A stretch of DNA of 64,000 bases from Salinicoccus albus DSM 19776 (GTDB lineage: Bacteria > Bacillota > Bacilli > Staphylococcales > Salinicoccaceae), in NCBI RefSeq assembly GCF_000385175.1, contig NZ_ARQJ01000024.1, forward strand, positions 1 through 64,000. The letters run 5' to 3'. Positions 24,912 through 32,546 of this stretch are shown here, one piece after another. A program made the position numbers and the translations under genes. Position 1 is the first letter of the stretch. The number at the start of each line of letters is the position of its first letter. The notes under the pieces were generated by a model, which did no database searches, was not told where the DNA came from, and saw only the letters and a list, made by a program, of their open reading frames with translations.

Positions 24912-24925
24912 AATGAATAGTCATT
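24912..24925. promoter_or_regulatory. Likely TetR-family operator
   Basis: AATGA-ATAG-TCATT, a perfect inverted repeat between the promoter and the regulator's start codon. This suggests autorepression of the regulator and its efflux pump. Confidence 0.6.
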
Positions 24926-24937
24926 CGGGGTGAGATA

Positions 24938-25798
24938 TTGGCAGGGAGAAAAGAAGAACTGCTCGATGCTGCAATTGATCTGTTTCAGAGAAATGGGTTT
25001 CATGCAACATCTGTCGAGGATATTACAGAAGCGATTGGAATATCCAAAGGCGGTTTCTATAAACATTTTAAATCAAAAGAAAGTCTGGTTTTGGGGCTGC
25101 TGAATCGTTTTTATGAAGATATGCTGGAGAAATCCGAGCATCATGTCAAAGCGCTCCAGGGGGACGCTTTACTGGTTCTGAAAAAGAAGATTACGATTGA
25201 ATTGGAACAGTTGTTTGACTATCACTATTTCTTTCATGAAATCAGGAATGATGCCTCTCTGTCGAACGAAGTTGACGTACAGACAGCCCTGGGGCGCATC
25301 ATTGAAATGATACAGGAATGGCATAGGCAGGCACTTTTTGCAGCATTCGGCACGAAGCCTTTAAACTATATCAATGATCTTTCATTAATGATGGAAGGAA
25401 CGATGCATTTCTATCTGATGACAATCATCTGGTCGGATACTGATCTGCCGCTTGATATGGTTGGAGATTTCATAGCCGAGAGTCTGCGGGCGATCGTGAA
25501 TAACGATGATGCATTGCAGCCGGTGCTGCCGAAATTGATGGACGAAATGAAAGATGGAGAAAATCTGCATCTTAATATGGTCGAAGAGCTAAAAGCACAT
25601 CGTGAAACACTCGATTTAGCAGAAGAGAAAACAATCCAGACCTTTGATTTACTTATTGAAGAACTTATCCAGTCCCGGCCGAGGGAATTCCTTGTGGAAG
25701 CATTATTTACCCAGCTGAGTCAAATACCGGAACTAAAGAGAAAACTGACTTCCATTATCATTGAATGGGAAGTGTGGAAGGAGAATATAAATGAATGA
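24938..25798 (+). CDS. TetR/AcrR family transcriptional regulator
   Basis: 286 residues, start TTG 24938 behind GGGGTGA. The N-terminal helix-turn-helix is classical: LLDAAIDLFQRNGFHATSVED then ITEAIGISKGGFYKHFKSKESL (residues about 8-50). The remainder is helical ligand-binding and dimerisation domain. It is longer than the usual about 200 residues because of an extra C-terminal helical stretch (about 200-286), reminiscent of the FrrA/QacR-like long regulators of multidrug pumps. It overlaps the downstream efflux gene by 8 bases, so the pair is translationally coupled. It most likely represses both genes through the palindrome at 24912. Confidence 0.9.
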   Translation: MAGRKEELLDAAIDLFQRNGFHATSVEDITEAIGISKGGFYKHFKSKESLVLGLLNRFYEDMLEKSEHHVKALQGDALLVLKKKITIELEQLFDYHYFFHEIRNDASLSNEVDVQTALGRIIEMIQEWHRQALFAAFGTKPLNYINDLSLMMEGTMHFYLMTIIWSDTDLPLDMVGDFIAESLRAIVNNDDALQPVLPKLMDEMKDGENLHLNMVEELKAHRETLDLAEEKTIQTFDLLIEELIQSRPREFLVEALFTQLSQIPELKRKLTSIIIEWEVWKENINE

Positions 25799-27251
25799 CA
25801 CTTGGGATCTGCCCATGAAACAAAAAGTATTGATGATCGCAGCGCTCCTCATCGGAGCTTTCATGGGCATTACGAACGAAACGCTGCTGGCAACCGCACT
25901 TCCTTCGATACAGGATGCCTTTGGTATCACACAGGGAGAAGTACAATGGATGACCACAGCATTCCTGATGACGAACGGTATCATGATTCCGATATCCGCC
26001 TTTTTAATTGAACGCTTTTCAACGAGAGGACTGTTCCTGACTGCAATTGGATTATTTGGTGCCGGCACAGCCATTGCGGCTGTCGCCCCCGTGTATCCGA
26101 TCCTGCTGTTGGGCCGCATTGTCCAGGCATCGGGATCGGGCATTATGCTGCCGCTTCTGATGACCGTCCTGCTGGCAGTGGTCAGTGTTCATCGACGCGG
26201 GACTGCCATGGGTATGATTGGTATCGTCATCGCGTTCGGCCCGGCGATCGGGCCGACTTTATCAGGGTTTTTGCTGGAACATTTCTCCTGGCGTTCCCTG
26301 TTCATCACCGTTCTGCCGATCGTTGCTGTGACATTGACTGTCGGTGCATTGTTCCTGAAGAATGTCACTGATTTGAGGAAGCCTAAAATCGATGTTCTGT
26401 CCATTATTCTGTCGTCTGCAGGTTTCGGATCTTTCCTGTATGGTTTCAGCATCGCTTCAGAAGAGGGATGGACAAGTCCGCTTGTACTGACTGCTGTTAT
26501 CGCGGGTGCACTCATTATCGGATTGTTCATCAAGAGACAGACGATACTGCAAACGCCGATGCTCGAATTCAGAGTGTTCCAGTTCCGCATATTCACATTG
26601 GCCATCATTATTACAATGACTGTATTGATCTCCCTGATCGGTGCTGAAACACTGCTGCCATTGTTCATGCAGAATGTCCTTGGGTTTACACCGCTTCAGT
26701 CCGGACTCGTATTATTGCCGGGAGCGGTGGTAATCGGACTCATGTCGCCGATTACCGGGCGCCTGTTTGATATGTACGGTGCCAAATGGCTGGCGCTCAG
26801 CGGCCTTGCTGTCGTGACTGCAACGACATTCATGTTTACCCAGCTGTCATTGGAAACCTCATTCCTGTATATGACCGTCGTGTTTGCTGTCCGCATGTTT
26901 GGCTTGTCATTGGCCCTCATGCCTGTAATGACTTCAGCATTGAATCAGCTGCCGCCGAAATGGTATGCACATGGCTCCGCTATGGCCAATACACTGCAGC
27001 AGATTGCAGCCTCCATCGGTACAGCGATTCTTGTCACACTCGTCGCGATGGGCGCGGCAAATTACGCACCGGCCTCTGGTACCTCGCCGGAGATGGCGGC
27101 ACAGTTGGCACAGGTTACAGGATTCGAATGGGCATTCATGGGAAGTACAATCCTTTCCTTTATCGCATTTATACTCGCCCTGTTCCTGCAGCCGCCCAAA
27201 AAAGAAAAAGAAATTGTCAGCCAGATTCACTCACAGGAGTTCAGTCAATAG
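25791..27251 (+). CDS. DHA2-family MFS multidrug efflux transporter (EmrB/LmrB-like)
   Basis: 486 residues. The start ATG 25791 lies inside the end of the TetR gene. About 14 transmembrane segments, as in the drug:H+ antiporter-2 family. TM1 has FMGITNETLLATALPSIQ, followed by QWMTTAFLMTNGIMIPISAFL. Motif C in TM5 is GIVIAFGPAIGPTLSGFLLEHFSWR, which marks exporters. It probably expels lipophilic drugs or toxic metabolites using the proton gradient, induced through the TetR regulator. The TM1 Asp of many DHA2 pumps is Asn here, as in LmrB/Mdr relatives. Substrate unknown. Confidence 0.9.
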   Translation: MNDTWDLPMKQKVLMIAALLIGAFMGITNETLLATALPSIQDAFGITQGEVQWMTTAFLMTNGIMIPISAFLIERFSTRGLFLTAIGLFGAGTAIAAVAPVYPILLLGRIVQASGSGIMLPLLMTVLLAVVSVHRRGTAMGMIGIVIAFGPAIGPTLSGFLLEHFSWRSLFITVLPIVAVTLTVGALFLKNVTDLRKPKIDVLSIILSSAGFGSFLYGFSIASEEGWTSPLVLTAVIAGALIIGLFIKRQTILQTPMLEFRVFQFRIFTLAIIITMTVLISLIGAETLLPLFMQNVLGFTPLQSGLVLLPGAVVIGLMSPITGRLFDMYGAKWLALSGLAVVTATTFMFTQLSLETSFLYMTVVFAVRMFGLSLALMPVMTSALNQLPPKWYAHGSAMANTLQQIAASIGTAILVTLVAMGAANYAPASGTSPEMAAQLAQVTGFEWAFMGSTILSFIAFILALFLQPPKKEKEIVSQIHSQEFSQ

Positions 27252-27264
27252 TTATGAGAGTGAG

Positions 27265-27300
27265 AACAGCCAGCAGAACAAAGTTCTGCTGGTTGTTTTA
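27265..27300 (+). terminator. Rho-independent terminator after the efflux operon
   Basis: AACAGCCAGCAGAAC pairs with GTTCTGCTGGTTGTT around AAA, then a T run. Confidence 0.88.
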
Positions 27301-27560
27301 TCGTCTTTTCATTTTTTCATTGATGATAGTTTCTCAGAGCAGTTCATGAGACACTTTTCCATCTTGAGTTTCGTTGATATATGTTGTCCCCCGTTATTAA
27401 TCAGCAGTATGAAATGTAAGGTTTTAATTTATGATTTAATTTTATGAAAGTTAGATTATTTAATTTGAAATACATACATAAAATTGTCATAATAAAATTA
27501 AGTACTGATATTATCGTTCTAATTATTATGCGTTAAATGTCCGAAATATAAGGGGTTGAT
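27301..27560 (+). other. AT-rich intergenic stretch before a membrane-protein gene
   Basis: No coding frame with a ribosome site. TTGTCA (27484-27489), 17 bases, GATATT (27507-27512) is a possible promoter for the next gene. No RNA gene or repeat seen. Confidence 0.4.
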
Positions 27561-28178
27561 ATGATGAATGCAGAAGTTACAACAGATGAAGCACCAAGAA
27601 CATACAGGGAGGCGGCACAGCAGATTGTCCCATTTGGTATACTCATGGGACTGTTTACAATTGCCTACTCACTCTGGTTTGGTGCGGCATGGGGGGCAGC
27701 CGGCTGGATATTGACCATTGTAATGTTAGCGGTGGCTTTTTATCTGCTCTGGAAAAACTATAAGCATCTGCAGCATTTAAGACGTTTCAAATTATACAGA
27801 AGTCAGGAAGGCAGACGGATCAGCCAGTCTATGGGGCTGCTGATCGGTATCGGGAGTGCGATTGCGGTCATAGTGATTGTCATGCTCATCTCCTATGAGC
27901 TGGTACACTTCATACTGCCGTTCCTGTCACTTATGGTCGGCGTCCATTTCATACAGCAGGCCTCAATCACCACGCGGAAAATCGATTATCTGGTTGCACC
28001 GCTGCCGATTATCTCCAGCTGTATCGCGTCATATTATGCATTCCAGGCAGATACGACCTGGATGATGGTATTTGCGATTGCGGGAATTGGCGGTGCAGCG
28101 GCTTCAGTAATCTATGGTTTCTATCTTACAATGAGATACAGGAAGCTGGCTGAAGAAAGCGGCGTCGAAGCTCCATAA
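27561..28178 (+). CDS. Uncharacterised membrane protein, about six transmembrane segments
   Basis: 205 residues, ATG 27561 (ATG 27564 equally possible) behind AAGGGG. Hydrophobic segments fall near residues 25-45, 48-65, 92-112, 116-132, 143-160 and 165-188, separated by a basic loop (KNYKHLQHLRRFKLYRSQEGRR). Both ends are hydrophilic and probably cytosolic. I recognise no family. Single-gene unit between two terminators. A real gene by codon quality, ribosome site and membrane pattern. Confidence 0.75.
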   Translation: MMNAEVTTDEAPRTYREAAQQIVPFGILMGLFTIAYSLWFGAAWGAAGWILTIVMLAVAFYLLWKNYKHLQHLRRFKLYRSQEGRRISQSMGLLIGIGSAIAVIVIVMLISYELVHFILPFLSLMVGVHFIQQASITTRKIDYLVAPLPIISSCIASYYAFQADTTWMMVFAIAGIGGAAASVIYGFYLTMRYRKLAEESGVEAP

Positions 28179-28200
28179 AAATTGTATCGTATATTTATGG

Positions 28201-28232
28201 CCTCAATCACTCATGGGTGATTGAGGTTTTTT
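28201..28232 (+). terminator. Rho-independent terminator
   Basis: CCTCAATCAC (28201-28210) with GTGATTGAGG (28217-28226), loop TCATGG, then T6. Confidence 0.92.
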
Positions 28233-28293
28233 GCCTGAGAAATGTGGTAAATAGTAACAGCATCAAAAGTATGGAATTGAAGGGGATAACTAT

Positions 28294-28848
28294 ATGGTGA
28301 ATAAAGCGCTGTCTAAAGACACACAGGAGGCACTGCTTCAAACATTGAAGAAGCGTTTTGACCAGCATGCATACAGGCATGAAGGGATAGAATGGACTCA
28401 GGTTGAAAAGAAACTCGGCGGAAATCCGGAAAAATTATGGTCGCTGAATGAGATGGAGCGGACCGAAGGGGCGCCTGACGTTGTGGCATACGAGGCGGGT
28501 GAATACATCTTCTATGACTGTGCACCGGAAAGTCCGAAAGGCCGGCGGAAAGTATGCTATGATCGTACGGCTCTGGAAGCAAGGAAAAAATATAAACCGG
28601 AAACCAGCGCCATGGATATGGCAGAGGAGATGGGGATTGATATGCTCGATAAAGGGCAGTATAGATACCTGCAGACGCTTGGGGTCTTTGACAAAAAGAC
28701 ATCAAGCTGGATAATGACCCCGCAGAAAATCCGGAACCTCGGGGGCGCACTCTTCTGTGATTACCGTTATGATACCGTCTTCACTTATCATAACGGGGCG
28801 GATTCATACTATGGTGTGAGAGGATTTCGCGGTGTATTAAAAGTGTGA
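28294..28848 (+). CDS. DUF4256 family protein
   Basis: 184 residues, ATG 28294 behind AAGGGGAT. The sequence carries the DUF4256 landmarks: LWSLNEMERTEGAPDVV, YIFYDCAPESPKGRRKVCYDR, AMDMAEEMGIDML, WIMTPQKIRNLGGALFCD and YDTVFTYHNGADSYYGVRGFRG. These span nearly the whole protein, so it is full-length. It is a soluble cytosolic protein found scattered in bacteria. No function is established to my knowledge. Single gene. Confidence 0.85.
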   Translation: MVNKALSKDTQEALLQTLKKRFDQHAYRHEGIEWTQVEKKLGGNPEKLWSLNEMERTEGAPDVVAYEAGEYIFYDCAPESPKGRRKVCYDRTALEARKKYKPETSAMDMAEEMGIDMLDKGQYRYLQTLGVFDKKTSSWIMTPQKIRNLGGALFCDYRYDTVFTYHNGADSYYGVRGFRGVLKV

Positions 28849-28872
28849 ATTGAGCGCATATTAAACGCAGAT

Positions 28873-28886
28873 ATGACAAATGTCAT
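28873..28886. promoter_or_regulatory. Candidate DesR operator upstream of des
   Basis: ATGACA-AA-TGTCAT, a perfect palindrome, followed by a half-site-like CTGACAT. It lies about 45-60 bases before a TATACT -10 (28933-28938) that has no good -35, as expected for an activator-dependent promoter. Confidence 0.55.
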
Positions 28887-28973
28887 GCTGAATTGCTGAC
28901 ATATTACTCTGCACCCGCAGCTGTCGGTAAGCTATACTGGAATCGAATAGATTACTGAAAAGAGGGTCAGGGT

Positions 28974-29999
28974 ATGACGAAACAAAAGCAAGCACAACTC
29001 AGAAAAGAAGTGATGCCATATGCAAAGTCACAGACTAAAGCGAGCATCATCCAGTTATGCAATACAATCATCCCGTTCTTTGTATTATGGTTTCTGGCCT
29101 ACCAGTCATTAAGCATTTCGTTTTGGCTGAGTTTGCTGTTCAGCGTGGGTGCCGCCGGATTTATGATCCGGACGTTCATTATTTTTCACGATTGTGCCCA
29201 CCATTCTTTTTTCAAGGATAAAAAGCTCAACAATTTCATTGGTACATGTACAGGCGTGATTACACACTTCGCTTATAACCGATGGAAATATGAACATCAA
29301 ATGCATCATGCGACAAGCGGCAATCTTGATAAAAGAGGTATCGGAGATATCTGGGTGATGACAGTACAGGAATATAAGGAAGCCGGCAGATGGAAGCGGC
29401 TGCAGTATCGCCTCTACCGCAACCCGGTCATTATGTTCGGACTGGGTCCCCTGCATCTGTTCCTGAGTGCCAACCGTTTTAACCGTAAAGGGGCGAAACA
29501 AAAAGAACGGATGAACACCTATCTGATCAACCTCATACTTGCAGGCATTTACTGCCTGATCGGATTTGGGCTGGGCTGGCATGTGCTTCTGATGGTACAG
29601 CTGCCGATCCTCTATATCGCCGGTGCGATGGGGATCTGGCTGTTCTATGTCCAGCACCAGTTCGAGGATTCCTATTTTGAAAATGAGTCTGAATGGGATT
29701 ATGTGAAAGCGGCAGTTGACGGCAGTTCCTACTATAAGCTCCCCAGGTGGCTCGAATGGATGACGGGCAGCATCGGTTATCACCATGTCCACCATCTCGT
29801 GCCGAGGGTGCCAAACTATAATCTGGAAGCAGCTCATGAGAGTACACCGCCGCTCCACAGAGCAACGACAATCACATTGAAGACCAGTCTCGAATCAGTG
29901 AAATTCCGGCTGTATGATGAGGAATCCAAAGCATTCGTCACTTTCAAACAGGTGAGGGACAGGCTCAGGAACACTGCGGCCAGCTCCCATACAACCTAG
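28974..29999 (+). CDS. des: Membrane fatty acid desaturase (Des)
   Basis: 341 residues, ATG 28974 behind GAGGGTCAGG. All three histidine boxes of the di-iron desaturases are present: HDCAHH (72-77), HQMHH (108-112) and HHVHH (270-274). Four or more membrane segments lie in the expected places (about 28-45, 50-70, 185-205 and 208-228). In B. subtilis Des introduces double bonds into membrane phospholipid acyl chains on cold shock. Here des is followed by a DesK-like kinase and a DesR-like regulator, the same order as there, which makes the assignment firm. The palindrome at 28873 is the likely DesR site. Confidence 0.93.
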   Translation: MTKQKQAQLRKEVMPYAKSQTKASIIQLCNTIIPFFVLWFLAYQSLSISFWLSLLFSVGAAGFMIRTFIIFHDCAHHSFFKDKKLNNFIGTCTGVITHFAYNRWKYEHQMHHATSGNLDKRGIGDIWVMTVQEYKEAGRWKRLQYRLYRNPVIMFGLGPLHLFLSANRFNRKGAKQKERMNTYLINLILAGIYCLIGFGLGWHVLLMVQLPILYIAGAMGIWLFYVQHQFEDSYFENESEWDYVKAAVDGSSYYKLPRWLEWMTGSIGYHHVHHLVPRVPNYNLEAAHESTPPLHRATTITLKTSLESVKFRLYDEESKAFVTFKQVRDRLRNTAASSHTT

Positions 30000-30012
30000 A
30001 AAAGCGGATAGA

Positions 30013-30041
30013 CAATCCCCCTGGACTGAAGGGGGATTGTT
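30013..30041 (+). terminator. Terminator or attenuator between des and desK
   Basis: ACAATCCCCC (30013-30022) with GGGGGATTGT (30032-30041), 9-base loop, T-rich afterwards. It may limit read-through from the strong cold-induced des transcript into desKR. Confidence 0.7.
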
Positions 30042-30104
30042 CGTGTTTTACAGACGAAAAAACTGTTACAATACGTTCAAGGAATAACGAGAGGCGGTGG
30101 TGAT

Positions 30105-31229
30105 ATGCGGGAATGGTATCATATATTCCCCAGGAATACCGGGCTGAGTCTGTACATCTGGATCATTTTCTGTGTGCTTCCTTTTTACTTCATATTCCGT
30201 TCCAATTCATTGGGTGAAGTTGTGTTCGGTATCATCGTTACGCTTCTGTTCTTTGCGGTATTCTGGCTCACGTTCAATACCCGGGGGCCTTCGATTTATA
30301 TTGGCATCAGCCTGGAATTTTTGATCAATATTGTGATGACGATTTTGTATGGATATGTGTATTTTGCGATATTCATTGCCTTCTATATTGGCAGTATCAG
30401 CAGCAAAGCAGGATTCATATCCATGTATGTGATCCATCTGGTGAGCACTTCAGGCGCGATTCTGACAGGGTTCTTCTATAACTATCAGCTGTTTTTGGGA
30501 CATCTGCCTTTTCTGATCATGACGGTTCTCGCTGTCATTCTGATTCCGCTGAATAAACGGAACAGGCTCCGGCAGGAAGCACTGGAAGATCAGCTTGAAG
30601 ATGCCAACCAGAAGATTTCAGAACTCGCCGTTGTTGAAGAAAGGCATCGGATCGCCAGGGATCTGCATGACACCCTTGGGCAGAAGCTGTCGATGATCGG
30701 CCTGAAGAGTGAGCTGTCGGCCAGACTTATCGACAGGGATCCTGATCAGGCAAAAGCGGAACTGAGTGATATACAGAGTGCATCCAGGCAGGCGTTGAAT
30801 GAAGTCAGAGAGATGATCAGCGATATGAAATCAGTGAATCTGAGTGACGAAATCAATCATGCCAGTACGTTGCTCAGGGCCGCCGATATAGAACAGGATA
30901 TTAATGTTGATATCGATATAAAAGATCTGCCGGTTTTGATAGAAAATGTACTCAGTATGTGTTTAAAGGAAGCGGTCACCAATATCGTCAAACACAGCAG
31001 AGCGGGCACATGTATCATTCATTTCACGGAAACAGACAAAGAAGTTCTGCTGAAGGTGTCTGACGATGGGGCCAATCAATCAAAGACGCCCGAATATGGC
31101 AACGGTCTGCTCGGTATGAGGGAAAGACTGTCCTTTATCAATGGCAGTATACATGTGTTCAGTTCCAAGGCAGGGTTTGAGATAAATATTTCCGTACCTA
31201 AAGTATTAAGACAGATGGAGGAGGTTTAG
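30105..31229 (+). CDS. desK: Thermosensor histidine kinase DesK
   Basis: 374 residues, ATG 30105. Five hydrophobic segments occupy residues about 12-150 (the membrane thickness sensor), then a coiled coil (RQEALEDQLEDANQKISEL) leading into a HisKA_3 domain with the phospho-acceptor His188 in ERHRIARDLHDTLGQKLS, the same position as in B. subtilis DesK. The HATPase domain has the N box SMCLKEAVTNIVKHS (about 285-300), VSDDGANQ (G1) and GNGLLGMRERL (G2). At low temperature it phosphorylates DesR. At high temperature it acts as phosphatase. Followed by desR after two bases. Confidence 0.93.
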   Translation: MREWYHIFPRNTGLSLYIWIIFCVLPFYFIFRSNSLGEVVFGIIVTLLFFAVFWLTFNTRGPSIYIGISLEFLINIVMTILYGYVYFAIFIAFYIGSISSKAGFISMYVIHLVSTSGAILTGFFYNYQLFLGHLPFLIMTVLAVILIPLNKRNRLRQEALEDQLEDANQKISELAVVEERHRIARDLHDTLGQKLSMIGLKSELSARLIDRDPDQAKAELSDIQSASRQALNEVREMISDMKSVNLSDEINHASTLLRAADIEQDINVDIDIKDLPVLIENVLSMCLKEAVTNIVKHSRAGTCIIHFTETDKEVLLKVSDDGANQSKTPEYGNGLLGMRERLSFINGSIHVFSSKAGFEINISVPKVLRQMEEV

Positions 31230-31231
31230 CA

Positions 31232-31831
31232 TTGATCCGTATCGTCATTGCAGAAGATCAGAATTTACTGCTTGGGGCGCTTGGCTCGCTCCTTGATCTG
31301 GAGGAAGATATGACAGTGGTCGGTAAATCAGGCAACGGGCGGGAAACCATTGAACTTGTGGAACAGGAAGATCCGGATATCTGTCTGATGGATATAGAGA
31401 TGCCGATAATGACAGGTTTGGAGGCAGCTGAAAAGCTCAAAGGGGCCCGGAGCGAAGTCGTGATCCTGACCACTTTTGCGCGGCCCGGCTATTTTGAAAG
31501 GGCCAAGAAGGCAGAAGTCAGCGGATACTTGTTAAAAGACAGTCCGAGTGAAACGCTGGCAAATTCGATCAGACAGATCGTTAAAGGAAAACGGATATAT
31601 TCTCCGGAACTGATCGATATCGCATTCGAATCCGGCAATCCACTGACACACAGGGAGATTGAGATTATCCAGCTGCTGTCATCGGGACGTTCCACCAAAT
31701 CAATTGCCAAAGAACTGCATCTGTCAAACGGCACCGTCAGGAATTACGTATCCATCGTACTTGAAAAACTTCAAGTAAAGAACCGTATAGAAGCCATCAG
31801 CAAAGCACAAGAAAAAGGCTGGCTGAAGTAG
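31232..31831 (+). CDS. desR: Response regulator DesR
   Basis: 199 residues from TTG 31232, with GGAGGAGG inside the end of desK. It is a NarL/FixJ-type regulator. The receiver has the acidic pair in IAEDQNLLLGALGSL, the phospho-acceptor Asp54 in CLMDIEMP, TTFARPGYFERA (switch Thr) and KDSPSE (Lys). The LuxR-type helix-turn-helix is at about 132-190 (LTHREIEIIQLLSSGRSTKSIAKEL, NGTVRNYVSIVLEKLQVKNR). Near-identical blocks occur in B. subtilis DesR. When phosphorylated it should activate the des promoter about 2.3 kb upstream. Confidence 0.94.
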   Translation: MIRIVIAEDQNLLLGALGSLLDLEEDMTVVGKSGNGRETIELVEQEDPDICLMDIEMPIMTGLEAAEKLKGARSEVVILTTFARPGYFERAKKAEVSGYLLKDSPSETLANSIRQIVKGKRIYSPELIDIAFESGNPLTHREIEIIQLLSSGRSTKSIAKELHLSNGTVRNYVSIVLEKLQVKNRIEAISKAQEKGWLK

Positions 31832-31880
31832 TGCCTGATAATAATTAATCTGAAAATAACGAAAAATCAAGGGGATAACT

Positions 31881-32330
31881 ATGATTAGGGAAATAAACAA
31901 AAATGAATCACTGCCAATGGCACTCTTGCTGATAGCTGATCCTGCTGAGGAAATTGTGAGGGCATAAGTTTCGAGGGGCAAAGTGTATCTGTTAGAAAAA
32001 GCCAGCAGGATAATCGGGGTGTATGTCCTTGTGCCCACACGTCCCGAAACACTCGAACTGATGAATATTGCTGTCGATGAAGATTACCAGGGCCAGGGGT
32101 TTGGAAAGCAGATGGTTGAACATGCAACAGCCGCCGCAAAAGAACAGGGCTATAAGATCATGGATGTCGGGACTGCAAGCCTGGGGGTGGAGCAATTGAT
32201 GTTCTACCAGAAGTGTGGATTCAGGATGACATCCATCGATCATGGTTTTTTCGTGAAACACTATGATGAATCCATTATTATTAATGGTATCCTTCTCAGG
32301 GATATGGTCAGACTGTCAATGGAACTGTAA
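31881..32330 (+). pseudogene. GNAT acetyltransferase (YvbK-like) interrupted by an in-frame TAA
   Basis: The frame starts at ATG 31881 (AAGGGGAT upstream) and reads MIREINKNESLPMALLLIAD, then hits TAA at 31965-31967 after 28 codons. It continues open in the same frame to 32330. The downstream part is a good GNAT: IIGVYVLVPTRPETLELMNIAV, then the acetyl-CoA loop YQGQGFGKQMVEHA, and FYQKCGFRMTSIDHGFF. Relatives such as B. subtilis YvbK have an aromatic residue (usually Tyr) about where the stop falls, so a single Tyr-to-stop change explains it. A GTG at 31983 with GAGGGG just upstream could allow translation of a shortened protein lacking the first strand and helix. Confidence 0.75.
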
Positions 32331-32546
32331 TCGGACATTTAACCAGTGAAATTCCTATGTCTCTCACAGCTTCTCCCCTTTTTTATAAGAGCTAGGGCAG
32401 TCAGTACAAGTCTATTTATTTACATATTCATAATTTTCTAAATATGTGGTACGCTGTAACAAGGCTTGTATATGAAAATAGGTATCAATTGAATGCTTTA
32501 ACGTTGGAAACAAGATGGGAGAATACTTTACATAGGGGGAAGAAAA

